Origin: Hirundichthys speculiger | Taxonomy: Eukaryota; Chordata; Actinopteri; Beloniformes; Exocoetidae | Length of the DNA: 64,000 bases | Direction of reading: 5' to 3' | Assembly: GCA_018398805.1 (NCBI GenBank) | Contig: JAGFBZ010000552.1 | Span: forward strand, 48,583-112,582 | Part shown: in pieces, positions 56,001-64,000 of the stretch | Layout: each line of letters opens with the position of its first letter | How positions within the stretch are numbered: position 1 is the first letter of the stretch | The notes under the pieces: generated by a model | Database searches by the model: none | Told to the model about the DNA's origin: nothing | Seen by the model: the letters and a program-made list of their open reading frames with translations, nothing else | Program-made: the position numbers and the translations under genes

Positions 56001-59000
56001 AGTGCTTTCCATTAAAATCCACATTAAAACAAAACAATTTAAATTTGAAATAACAGTACAATTAAAATTAAATTAAAAATATCTCACATCATGACTGTGT
56101 ATTAAAAGCCAGTCTTAATATATAAGTTTTAAGCCTGGATTTAAAAAGCCCAAAGTCAGTGATGGTGCGCATTTCAGGGGGCAACTTATTCCAGAGTCTG
56201 AGTCCAGCAACTGAGAAGGTATCACCCCAGAGTTTAGTCCTGGTTCTGGGAACTTCCAGCAAGAGCTGGTTTAAGGACCGTAAGGCTTAAACATACACTT
56301 GTTCTCATAAATAAGGAGGGGCAAGGCCATTAAGGGCTTTAAAAACAAAGATTAATATTTTAAAATCAATTCTAAAAGAAACAGGAAGCCAATAAAGAGC
56401 AAATAAAACTGGGGTGATGTGTTCCGGACATCGAGTGTTGGTTAAAAAGCGAGCAGCGGCATTCTGGACAAGCTGAAGACGGCTGAGTGATGACTTGGAG
56501 ACACCAACATACAAAGCATTACAATAATCAATTCATGAGCTTATAAAAGCACGAATGGTCTGGACGATTTAAAAATGCTTTTACTTTTGTTAAAACCCGT
56601 AACTGATAAAAACTGGCCCTGACCACGCTATTTACTTGTCGAATTTTAAGCTGCTATCAAAAATAACTCCAAGATTCCTCACAGAAGCTTTCACTTTAAA
56701 AGATAGATCACCAGGGGGACTTCCGGTTGTGACATGTAGGGAGAGGACGCACAAGCGAGGGCTCCCGGTTCACTTTTTGTAACTCTCCCTTTTGGACGAA
56801 CTTTCTGCACAACTTTTAAAACAGTTTTAACTGTAGAAGTTAGTTTAAGTAGTTCCTCAAAGATGAGCTCGTCTAAACACGCGAAGTCAGTTAATGTACA
56901 AACTCCGGCCACACGTGCGGCGGGTAAGCTAGCATCCTTTGCTAACAACCCCCAGACAACAGCAGGAGATTCTGTGACACCCGAAAAGCCTGCAGCTGCG
57001 GCGTTTACTATGGACCACTTGTCTGCCGAATTCGCTAAACAGAGAACCACACTTAAGGAGGATGTTTCCACTCTGATCCAAGACGCCATTAAACCAATTC
57101 AAGACTCGCTGGACACACTAGACAACAGTGACTTCATTCCAGAAACGTCTTGCCTCTGTCGAGTCTGTAGCAGGTGATAACTTTGAACGGCTAACAGTAG
57201 CAGAGTCCGCCATCAAGACGCTCCAGAGCCAGAACCAGTCGCTGCTGGACCGATGCGACGACCTCGAGAACCGCTCGCGGAGATCCAATCTCCGTATATT
57301 GAACATTCCCGAAGGCAGCGAGGATGGGAAAGACCCCGTAAAGTTCATGTCAGATGTTTTGATGGAAGCTATGGGCCCCGATGTTTTTTCTACACCGCCT
57401 GAACTGGAGAGAGCTCACCGCACCCCGACCTCCAGAGCCGGCCAGAGATCGACCCCCCGCACGTTCCTGGTCTGCATCTCCAGATTCCAACAGAAGGAAG
57501 CTGCACTGCGCTGGGCCAGGAATCATGAGCTCAAATACCAGGGTGCCACTATAGGGATCTACCAGGATGTCAGTGCAACGCTCGCTAAAAAGAGAGCCGC
57601 GTTTAACCGCATCAAGCAAGCCTTGTACCAGAAGAACATCAGATTCCACCAGCTCTACCCAGCACGGCTGCGAGTGATGTGCGAGGACGATGTGTTTACC
57701 TTCGACTCACCTGATGAAGCCCAGAAGTTTTTCGACCGGAGGTTTGGCAAAGAATAAGATCTTGTGTCGCAGGTTGGACTGTACAATCTGACGATGATTG
57801 TTCACCTGAGTTCAACGATGCGTAAGTTCACCTTGCCGGCATAGCTGCCGACCCGCGGTCCGCGGACCCGAGGTATGGACATTCAGTGATGTTAATACCG
57901 GACTGATTAAGGTTATGCTTGAGGTTATATTTGTTTTCATATGAGTGTGTTTATGCTCACTTGTTCGACAGTTATTGAGCTGCTCATCTATCTCGTTTTT
58001 ATTTCTACCTTACTGTTAAGAGGTATCAGTATATCTTATCATAGGAACTGGGAGCCTTCCCAGGTGTGCTGAGAAAATGTGCTACCAGAAGTTATTTGGA
58101 ATAGCGTTTAGCCTGCAGCTTGGCTCCAAGAGAGTGACAAGTATAGGCTTAGTTCTAGTTTTGTTTTTGTTTTTGTTTTTGGACAGGGTTAGGGATAGGG
58201 ACACCACAATATTTTTGCAATGTATACTCGCCTTTGTTCATGTAAGAGAAGAAATGATGCATACTGTGCACCCCTGCATGTTCACTGTATTATCTTTACC
58301 TTTTTATCACTCCTTTTTTCACTTTATTTTATTTAGTTAAACATGGTGAATGGTATTGATGCAAAGATGGCCGCTGTAAGATTCATTAGTTGGAATATAA
58401 AAGGTTTAAATGGGCCTGTTAAAAGAGCCAGAATATTTAATCATCTCAAGTACTTAAAATGTGATATCGCATTCCTCCAGGAAACCCACCTGCTTGTAAA
58501 AAGACCAAGTTAGACTTAAAAAAGGATGGGTGGGGAATGTATTCCATTCCAATCTTAACTCTAAAACTTGTGGTACCGCTATATTGGTTCATAAAAAAAT
58601 TCAGTTTAATGCAACCACTGTTATTTCTGATCCACAAGGGCGATTTGTGATAGTCCCTGGGCTCCTTTACCACAAGCCTGTGGTTCTGGTGAATATCTAT
58701 GCCCCGAATTGGGACGACGATAAGTTTATTAGCAAAATTGTATCATTAATTCCAGATTTGAATTCACAACAATTGATTTTTGGTGGAGACCTAAACTGCG
58801 TGATGAATCCAGCACTTGACCGCTCCAGTTCTAAACCTACAAATCTTTCTAAAAAAGCCAAGTTATTATTGCTTTTTATGAACCAGATAGGAGGTGTTGA
58901 CCCTGGCGTTTTTTATTTCCTCAGCGTAAATCCTTCTCTTTTTTTTCTAATGTACACCACTCATATAGTAGGATAGACTATTTTTTCATTGATCAGAACC

Positions 59001-62000
59001 TTCTCCCTTTTGTCAAAAAAGTTGAATATTCATCTATAGCAGAGTCAGACCATGCCCCTGTATTTATGGATCTTGCATTCCCTCTTTATCAATTAGAACA
59101 GCCCTTCTGGAAATTAGACAGAAATCTCCTCGCTGATAAAAGCTTTTGTGAAATGATTTCGCAAAAAATAGATGACTTTATAAATTTCAACAAAAAAGAA
59201 GATATCCCCCCTTCTCTCCTCTGGGAAACATTAAAGGCTGTAATCAGGGGTGAGATTATATCGTACTCAGCTAAAATAAATAAAATGAAAAGAATTAAGC
59301 AAGAGGAGCTTATTAAAGACATATCTTTGGTGGATGCTCAGTACTCTGTCTCTCCCTCCCCTGAGCTCTACAAAAGGAAGCTGGACCTTCAAACACAATA
59401 TAATTTGCTCTCAACTGAAAGAATAGAACGTCTCTTATTAAGAGCTCGGGGGTACGTCTATGAGCACGGCGACAAAGCCGGACGTTTATTGGCACACCAA
59501 CTTAAATGCCGCTCAGCCTCTCAACAAATCCCACAAATACGAAAAGATGATGGTGAACTAACTATTGACCCAGAAGAAATTAAAGAAACATTCACCACAT
59601 TTTATTCAAATTTGTATGCTTCAGAGATGACAAATGATTTTTCTGACATGGAACATTTCTTTAATAACCTCCAGGCTCCTTCTATAACAACAGTTCATAG
59701 GACCGAAACTGAGCTTCCATTAAACCGTATAGAAATCTCAACAGCTATGAGGGCAATGCAGAATGGCAAGGCACCGGGCCCTGATGGGTATCCGATAGAA
59801 TTTTATAAGAAGTTCTCTGATAAATTGTTACCATTTTTACTTGATATGTTTAACGACTCTCTGTCTCATGGGTCACTCCCACAGACATTGACTGAAGCAT
59901 CAATTACCCTTCTGCTGAAGCCAGGTAAAGTTAGCACAGAATGTGGCTCGTATCGACCCATCTCTCTCCTAACTGTGATGTGAAGATCTTAGCCAAAGCC
60001 CTTGCCCTACGCCTAGAAACCACTATGCAAGACGTGATATCGGCAGACCAAACTGGTTTTATATCAGGCCGGCATTCATTTACAAACATTCGCCGGCTCC
60101 TAAATATTATCTACTCCCCTGCGTCCGGCGCGATACCAGAAGTGGTCATCGCGTTGGACGCAGAGAAAGCATTTGATAGGGTAGAATGGGGTTATTTATT
60201 TGCTTGTTTAAAGAAATTTGGATATGGCCCTAATTTTATATCTTGGATCAAACTTTTGTATACCTCACCCAAAGCCTCTGTAATCACGAATGGTAAGCGC
60301 TCACAATATTTCCAGCTGTCAAGGGGCACCCGTCAGGGCTGTCCGATCAGTCCATTGCTATTTGCCTTAGCCATAGAACCCTTGTCTTTAACACTTAAAG
60401 CATCACCATCAATCACTGGGATTGGTAGGGGGGGGAGAGAGCATAGAGTATCATTATACGCGGATGATTTACTAATGTATGTGTCTGACCCTGTTAAATG
60501 ATGTTCCCCATATTACCCATGCTCTGAGGAGATTTGGTGTTTTTTCAGGATATAAACTGAACTTTAGTAAAAGTGAATGTTATCCCGTCAATGATCTGGC
60601 TCTTCAAATACAGGATGGTACTCTACCATTCAAAATGTCTAGGAATAGCTTCAAATACCTGGGCATTAATATTACAAGGGACATGAAAAATCTCTATCAA
60701 GAAAACTTCTGTTTGCTATTTGATAAAGTCAAATTAGACCTTAAGAAATGGAAAACACTTCATCTATCGTTAGCGGGGAAAGTGAACTGTATCAAAATGA
60801 ATGTGCTCCCCAGGTTTCTTTACCTGTTTCAGTGTATTCCTCTTTATCTTCCTAAATCTTTTTTTAAATCCATTGATAAGGCCTTAATTTCATTTATATG
60901 GGACGGGAAGAAACCTAGAATGCGGTTAGAACTGTTACAGAGGCCCAAAAATCAAGGTGGTCTAGCTCTTCCAAATTTTTTGTCATTATTATTGGGCCTC
61001 AAATGTTCAAAAAATTATGTATTGGCTCCATACTCCTGATGCAGACTGGTGCTACCTTGAAGCTGCATCTTGCATCTCCACCTCTCTTAGAGCTCTGGTC
61101 ACCTCCAGCCTTCCCCTCTCTGTCGTACAATATACTAACAATCTTATAGTCATAAATACCCTTAAAATATGGGTTCAGCTTAGACGGAACTTTGGGTTTA
61201 AAAACCTTCTCCATCTAAGTCCCATACACAACAATCACCTTTTTCCTCCAGCTAGGTTAGACTCTGAATTTAATCTCTGGCAGAGACGAGGCATTCATAA
61301 TTTTAAGGATATGTATACAAATTCTATTTTTTCAAGCTTTGATGAGTTATCGCACAAATTTGGCCTTCCTCGGTCCAGCCTGTTCCGATATTTCCAAATC
61401 CGCCACTTCCTTCAACATCATGATCCCAACTTTCCATACATAACGCCACCTTCTGGCTTAGATGATCTGTTAAAATCCCCATTCAATTCGAAAAGACTTA
61501 TATCAAGGATTAGTGATTGTATAACCTCCTTTAAAAACACAACACTGGCCAAGATCAAGGCAGACTGGGCGGATGAGCTGGGGGAAGACCTAGAAGAGGA
61601 CACTTGGGAAAGTGCTCTTCTAAGAGTTAACAACAGTACTTCCTGTGCCAAATTAAGCATTATACAATTCAAGATTTTACATCGCATCCATTACTCCAAA
61701 GCAAAACTGGCTAAAATATATCCTGGTACAGATGCAAGCTGTGACAGGTGTCAAAACTCTCCTGCTGATCTAACACACATGTTTTGGTCGTGTCCAGCCC
61801 TGGCAACATATTGGTCTACCATATTTAAAATGCTGTCAGAAGCATTGAATATTGATCTTCAACCCAACGCAGCTATGGCCATATTTGGTACCACAGACAG
61901 AAGACACACAACATTAGGGAAAAATTACAAAAATGTAATTGCTTTTACAACACTACTTGCACGTAGAAGAATATTATTACATTGGAAATTAAAAAAATCC

Positions 62001-63457
62001 ACCTAAAGTTTCTTTGTGGTTTAGCGATCTTACACAATTCATACAATTAGAGAAAATAAAATATACTCTCAGGGGGTCCAGGGACAAATTCTTCTATGTT
62101 TGGGATCCAGTGTTGAAACATTGGGCAAACTCAAACTGTACCAACTTAACGACCATTTAGTGCTTATCTTGCATCTATATTTGTGTTTGATTAAATCCAT
62201 GTGAACCATGTCTGGTTTAGTGCACAGCTTCAGCCTTGGTGAGCTTAGGCATACATATATATATATTATTTCTTTTTTTTTTTTTTTGTGTGTGTGTGTG
62301 AGTGGATGAAGGTATATGTATATAGAGGCGTATATTTATTTATCTTATTTTATCTCATTCAATCATACATTCTTTATGGATTGGTGTCCAGCATGTTCTT
62401 GGGGGTGGGAGAAGGGTTAAAATATAAACATGAGCAATGTCATCGCTTGGTATGTATATTGTACTACATTGTTGATGCTCAATAAAAAGAAAGTAAAAAA
62501 AAAAAAAAAAAAAAGATAGATCACCAGAGTGTGCTGAAACACCAAAGAAGACATACTCTATTTTATCTTCATTTAAGTGCAGAAAATTTTGCCCTAACCA
62601 CATTTTCATATCTGCAATGCAATCAGAAAGGGTTTGGAGAGCACCACTTATTACTTGCACTAAGGACCATTCCTCAAACTCTGGACAATTTTATCAGTCA
62701 CTTTAATCTGTTTACTTGGATTACTGCAAGGCACCTTATAATGACACTTCTGTACCCCCCCATACCCATTTAAGGGAATGTTGTATATATGCTAATGTGT
62801 GCAATATGGTTGATTCTTTTTGTAATGTGTATTATTTAATGTGTATAATGTGTATTATGTGTAATGTGTATTATTGAGTATGCTACTTGACACCTTAATT
62901 TCCTTCGGGATTAATAAAGTTACTCTACTCTACTCTACTCTACTTTTGTTTGGGAGCACTGGAAGATTAATTTGCAGGTCATCTGCATAGCAGTGAAAGG
63001 CTAGGTATTGCCTGGCTATAATGAGCCCAGAGGCAACATATAGAGTGAAAACAATAAAAGGCCCAGTATGGAGCCTTGGGGCACACCACAGAACAAAGGA
63101 GGAGCAGAGGAGGACAGGTTGCCAATCGTTACAGAAAAACTTCTGCTTGTCAGGTACGATTCAAACCATTTCAGCGCTGTACCGCGAATACCAGCACACT
63201 GATTAGGGCGAGACAAGAGGATTGAATGATCCACTGTATCAAATGCCGATACAGAAGGTATGAAGGTAAAATGGTAAAAACTCCCACCTCTCTGTCCAGC
63301 GTGGGCTCTTTCACATACAGTTTTCCTGTCTTTTCATCTAAGGAGAACATGCTGCTGGCACCTTTGGGCTCCTGGCTGATGATTTTGTATGCGATCTCTG
63401 CATTAACCGTTCCATCCTGGTCATCATCCTTACCCTCGATCTGCATCACGTAGGTCC
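44050..63457 (-). CDS. dsg2: Desmoglein-like desmosomal cadherin, exons EC2 to C-terminus (5' end outside window)
   Basis: Desmosomal adhesion protein of the plasma membrane. Exons on -: 63457-63288, 54726-54592, 52595-52410, 52271-51456, 50534-50392, 49266-49046, 46591-46352, 46127-45994, 45469-45146, 45047-44050. Features in order: EC2 with [11 protein letters not shown] and [10 protein letters not shown]3 start with SGSVDENVQ, then a long Val-Gly-Asp/Lys-Pro insert; [15 protein letters not shown]4 with FGATDPDTG and VTDSNDHCP; the membrane-proximal domain ending CSCEGREDC; one membrane helix ([13 protein letters not shown], then VPLLLLFCQ); a cytoplasmic part with [11 protein letters not shown] and the catenin-binding [20 protein letters not shown] ... 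PKFKTLAEI. Odd: three single-base frameshifts (about 44628, 49178-49187, 51636-51639). Exon phases require exactly -1, -1 and +1. Paralogue assignment (dsg2) is tentative. Confidence 0.88.
46680..46985. repeat. 18-bp minisatellite in desmoglein intron, left part
   Basis: About 17 copies of TCCATGAACCTGGACCCT with CTTCCA and CCGG variants. The array resumes at 48688-48770 on the far side of an L2 insertion. Confidence 0.92.
47060..48687 (+). pseudogene. L2-clade LINE fragment inserted in the minisatellite
   Basis: The + strand encodes [19 protein letters not shown], then [20 protein letters not shown], then the reverse transcriptase with [38 protein letters not shown] and [12 protein letters not shown]. 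The frame is open from 47082 to 47960, breaks at a stop, and resumes 48092-48691. The 5' endonuclease and 3' tail are absent. It is truncated at both sides, joining the minisatellite at TTTTTCTCCATGAACC. Confidence 0.9.
48688..48770. repeat. Minisatellite, right part
   Basis: Four to five more copies of the TCCATGAACC(T)GGACC unit follow the L2 fragment directly. Confidence 0.85.
49640..49834 (-). mobile_element. tRNA-derived SINE
   Basis: Read on -, the head is CTGTAGCTCAGTTGGTAGAG (box A) and then GGTTGGCGGTTCGATCCCGG (box B), the RNA polymerase III promoter of a tRNA-derived SINE. The body reads GCCAAAGTGTCCTTGGGCAA, and the tail is AAAGCGCTATATAAGTGCAG, shared with fish LINEs. No acceptor stem pairs with the head, so it is not a tRNA gene. 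Confidence 0.85.
49841..49990. repeat. (TGGA)n microsatellite with an inverted (TCCA)n end
   Basis: TGGATGGATGGA runs with GAGTGGATGGA variants change at about 49965 to ATCCATCCACTCATCGATCC, so a short hairpin can form. A smaller stretch of the same motif precedes the SINE (49612-49640). Confidence 0.9.
50090..50281 (-). mobile_element. Truncated hAT-type element (one end)
   Basis: Read on -, the end is CAGTGCTCCCCAACCTTTTT followed by TGCACCATGGACTG and AATATTTTCACAGACC, a very common fish hAT terminus. The opposite end is absent. Confidence 0.6.
50657..51402. mobile_element. DNA transposon with about 40-bp inverted ends (Harbinger-like)
   Basis: The left end has AATTCCAATTCCTCCCTTAA then CCCTCAATCTCAACCCTC. 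The right end is its inverse (GAGGGTTGAGATTGAGGG then TTAAGGGAGGAATTGGAATT). The 700-bp interior, with GGACCGGCAGTCCCGGCC words near the middle, has no transposase. The terminal AATTCCAATTC style suggests PIF/Harbinger, but a 3-bp target duplication could not be confirmed. Confidence 0.65.
51638..52165 (-). repeat. Coding low-complexity repeat inside desmoglein EC3
   Basis: On the - strand the exon encodes a Gly-Ala run ([11 protein letters not shown]), then repeated GVDLGVDL and DVDLDAD, then repeated [19 protein letters not shown], then KPKPKPKPK. The stretch inserts about 170 residues between ENVAPFVSG and YPIKIAVNN. The DNA is a series of 9-, 18- and 21-bp tandem repeats. A one-base excess in the A4 run at 51636-51639 breaks the frame at its C-terminal edge. 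Confidence 0.9.
52640..53735. other. Desmoglein intron without a recognised element
   Basis: No protein-like frame, repeat or transposon boundary was recognised between 52640 and the LTR-like copy at 53739. The ORFs are short and unlike known families. Confidence 0.4.
53739..54262 (+). mobile_element. LTR-like repeat, copy 2
   Basis: It starts TGTTAGGATTAAGATTAATT and shares TTATGATGGTGAGTCCTCAG, GTTTGCGACGGCATAGATAA and CATCGGCCGATTAAAATATT with 11359-11872 in the same orientation. The right boundary is near the shared word ACACGGAGAACTACTTT. No internal genes. It is intronic in desmoglein. Confidence 0.5.
54890..55515 (+). pseudogene. Tc1-type transposase remnant
   Basis: The + strand contains [10 protein letters not shown] (the D of the catalytic triad region, WTDET in intact Tc1) and [10 protein letters not shown], ending at a stop where intact elements continue into the WGCF block. 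The N-terminal part is scrambled by frameshifts. The left boundary is uncertain. Confidence 0.65.
55940..56714 (-). mobile_element. L2-clade LINE, 3' part (left segment of a split element)
   Basis: The - strand reads [16 protein letters not shown], then [20 protein letters not shown] and [20 protein letters not shown], the C-terminus of L2 reverse transcriptases. The tail reaches GCTTTGGTCACCTTGTGTG near 55990. It is separated from its 5' part (62528-63257) by the L1 insertion. Confidence 0.88.
56863..57757 (+). pseudogene. L1 ORF1 (RNA-binding chaperone), one frameshift
   Basis: L1 ORF1 proteins coat the element RNA in the ribonucleoprotein. The N-terminal half (56863 onwards, [14 protein letters not shown]) is followed by a coiled-coil region ([20 protein letters not shown]). 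Next come the RRM domain start [19 protein letters not shown] and a C-terminal domain ending [10 protein letters not shown] one-base shift near 57127 separates the two halves. The total would be about 298 codons. Confidence 0.85.
58343..62160 (+). pseudogene. L1 ORF2 (endonuclease and reverse transcriptase), several frameshifts
   Basis: The protein would nick target DNA and copy the element RNA. From ATG 58343: [19 protein letters not shown] and AFLQETHL (endonuclease start), [34 protein letters not shown] (end of endonuclease). Then the reverse transcriptase: [93 protein letters not shown]. Finally a C-terminal zinc knuckle, [18 protein letters not shown]. Frames change at about 58500, 58910, 59970, 60497, 61010 and 62000, each by a base or two. 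The last stop is at 62158-62160. An otherwise complete ORF2 of about 1270 codons. Confidence 0.9.
62528..63257 (-). mobile_element. L2-clade LINE, 5' segment, with another LINE tail inserted
   Basis: The - strand reads [52 protein letters not shown] and (62645-62528) [19 protein letters not shown]. It is interrupted at 62645-62944. The 5' end is truncated about 30 bp from the exon at 63288. With 55940-56714 it forms one older L2 split by two later insertions. Confidence 0.88.
62646..62944 (+). mobile_element. LINE 3' tail inserted in the L2, (TCTAC)n end
   Basis: The stretch does not fit the L2 and ends on + with TTTCCTTCGGGATTAATAAA, then GTTACTCTACTCTACTCTAC. The CGGGATTAATAAAG tail is typical of a fish LINE family. 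It is only 300 bp, thus 5'-truncated. Confidence 0.7.
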
Positions 63458-63459
63458 CT

Positions 63460-64000
63460 GCAACAGATCACACAAACATGTCCACGTACAGTGACCTGTC
63501 ACAAACGCGTCCGCCTACAGTGACCTGTCGCAAACGCGTCCGCCTACAGTGACCTGTCACAAACACGTCCGCCTACAGTGACCTGTCACAAACAAGTCCG
63601 CCTACAGTGACCTGTCACAAACAAGTCCGCCTACAGTGACCTGTCGCAAACGTCCGCCTACAGTGACCTGTCGCAAACACGTCCGCCTACAGTGACCTGT
63701 CACAACACGTCCACCTACTACGTGTCACCTTCAAACACGCCCCTACAGTGACCTGTCACAAACAAGTCCGCCTACAGTGACCTGTCACAACACGTCCCGC
63801 CTACGTGACCTGTCACAAACAAGTCCGCCTACAGTGACCTGTCGCAAACGTGTCCGCCTACAGTGACCTGTCACAAACAAGTCCGCCTACAGTGACCCGT
63901 CACAAACACGTCCCTTACAGTGACCTGTCCAAACACGTCCGCCTACAGTGACCCTGTCGCAACACGTCCCCGCCTACAGTGACCTGTCACAAACACGTCC
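63460..64000. repeat. 29-bp minisatellite, continues beyond the window
   Basis: About 18 copies of CACAAACAAGTCCGCCTACA plus GTGACCTGT. Indel-bearing units cluster at 63700-63800 and 63900-63970. It begins only a few bases after the desmoglein exon acceptor at 63457/63458, inside the intron. Confidence 0.95.

Larger units (their letters stand above)
56715..62510 (+). mobile_element. Full-length L1-type retrotransposon with 17-bp target-site duplication
   Basis: It starts GGGGACTTCCGGTTGTGACA and ends in a poly-A tract (62495-62514). The 17-bp duplication AAAAGATAGATCACCAG is identical at 56698-56714 and 62511-62527. It contains ORF1 (56863-57757) and ORF2 (58343-62160) in order. Length is 5.8 kb with complete 5' and 3' ends. 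Insertion is opposite to the host L2, in the intron between desmoglein exons 63288-63457 and 54592-54726. The perfect duplication implies a young insertion. Confidence 0.95.

Noticed and set aside
63460..64000. CRISPR-like array of regularly spaced repeats
   Set aside because: The repeats are directly contiguous 29-bp units without unique spacers, in vertebrate DNA. It is an ordinary minisatellite.

Overview
The window is teleost-like vertebrate nuclear DNA. Its genes have GT-AG introns, the intergenic and intronic DNA is dense with fish-type LINEs, hAT and mariner elements, and minisatellites are unusually abundant (about 8 kb of 64 kb). There is no bacterial operon structure, no CRISPR array and no rRNA. 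Three host protein genes can be reconstructed exon by exon from the sequence.

(1) akr1a1, + strand. Eight coding exons lie between 9261 and 21829, with a probable untranslated first exon ending near 7316. The gene encodes the NADPH-dependent aldehyde reductase (about 324 aa), with all four catalytic residues present. (2) A homologue of human C19orf44 (DUF4614 family), - strand. Ten coding exons run from the start codon at 35426 to the stop at 23649, about 641 aa, and every exon phase closes. It is convergent with akr1a1, and the two transcript ends lie within about 200 bp of each other. (3) A desmoglein-like desmosomal cadherin, - strand. Ten exons from EC2 to the stop at 44050 are present; the EC1 and signal-peptide exons lie beyond the right edge.

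Layout: 1-7 kb holds intergenic DNA with a long fold-back element and hAT copies. 7-23 kb is akr1a1, whose introns carry four minisatellites, at least five DNA transposons and an LTR-like repeat. The akr1a1 3' end is followed by about 30 copies of a 44-bp repeat made from its own last coding segment. 23.6-35.5 kb is C19orf44, with a four-level nested transposon stack, a Penelope/hammerhead-like motif, a 1.3-kb degenerate telomere-like (CCCTAA) array and a minisatellite touching the first splice donor. 35.5-44 kb is intergenic, with LINE remnants, a transposon-borne ORF for a small single-pass membrane protein and a mariner element with a hAT inside it. 44-63.5 kb is the desmoglein gene, whose largest intron holds a full-length L1 (perfect 17-bp target-site duplication) inserted into an older L2. 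The right edge is a 29-bp minisatellite.

One cross-cutting observation affects every gene call. Akr1a1 has one single-base frameshift and desmoglein has three, all in short runs or repeats, while splice sites and exon phases are otherwise intact. The young L1 shows the same kind of frameshift. Either these are consensus indel errors or several neighbouring loci carry recent lesions. Most long apparent ORFs in the window are minisatellite artefacts.
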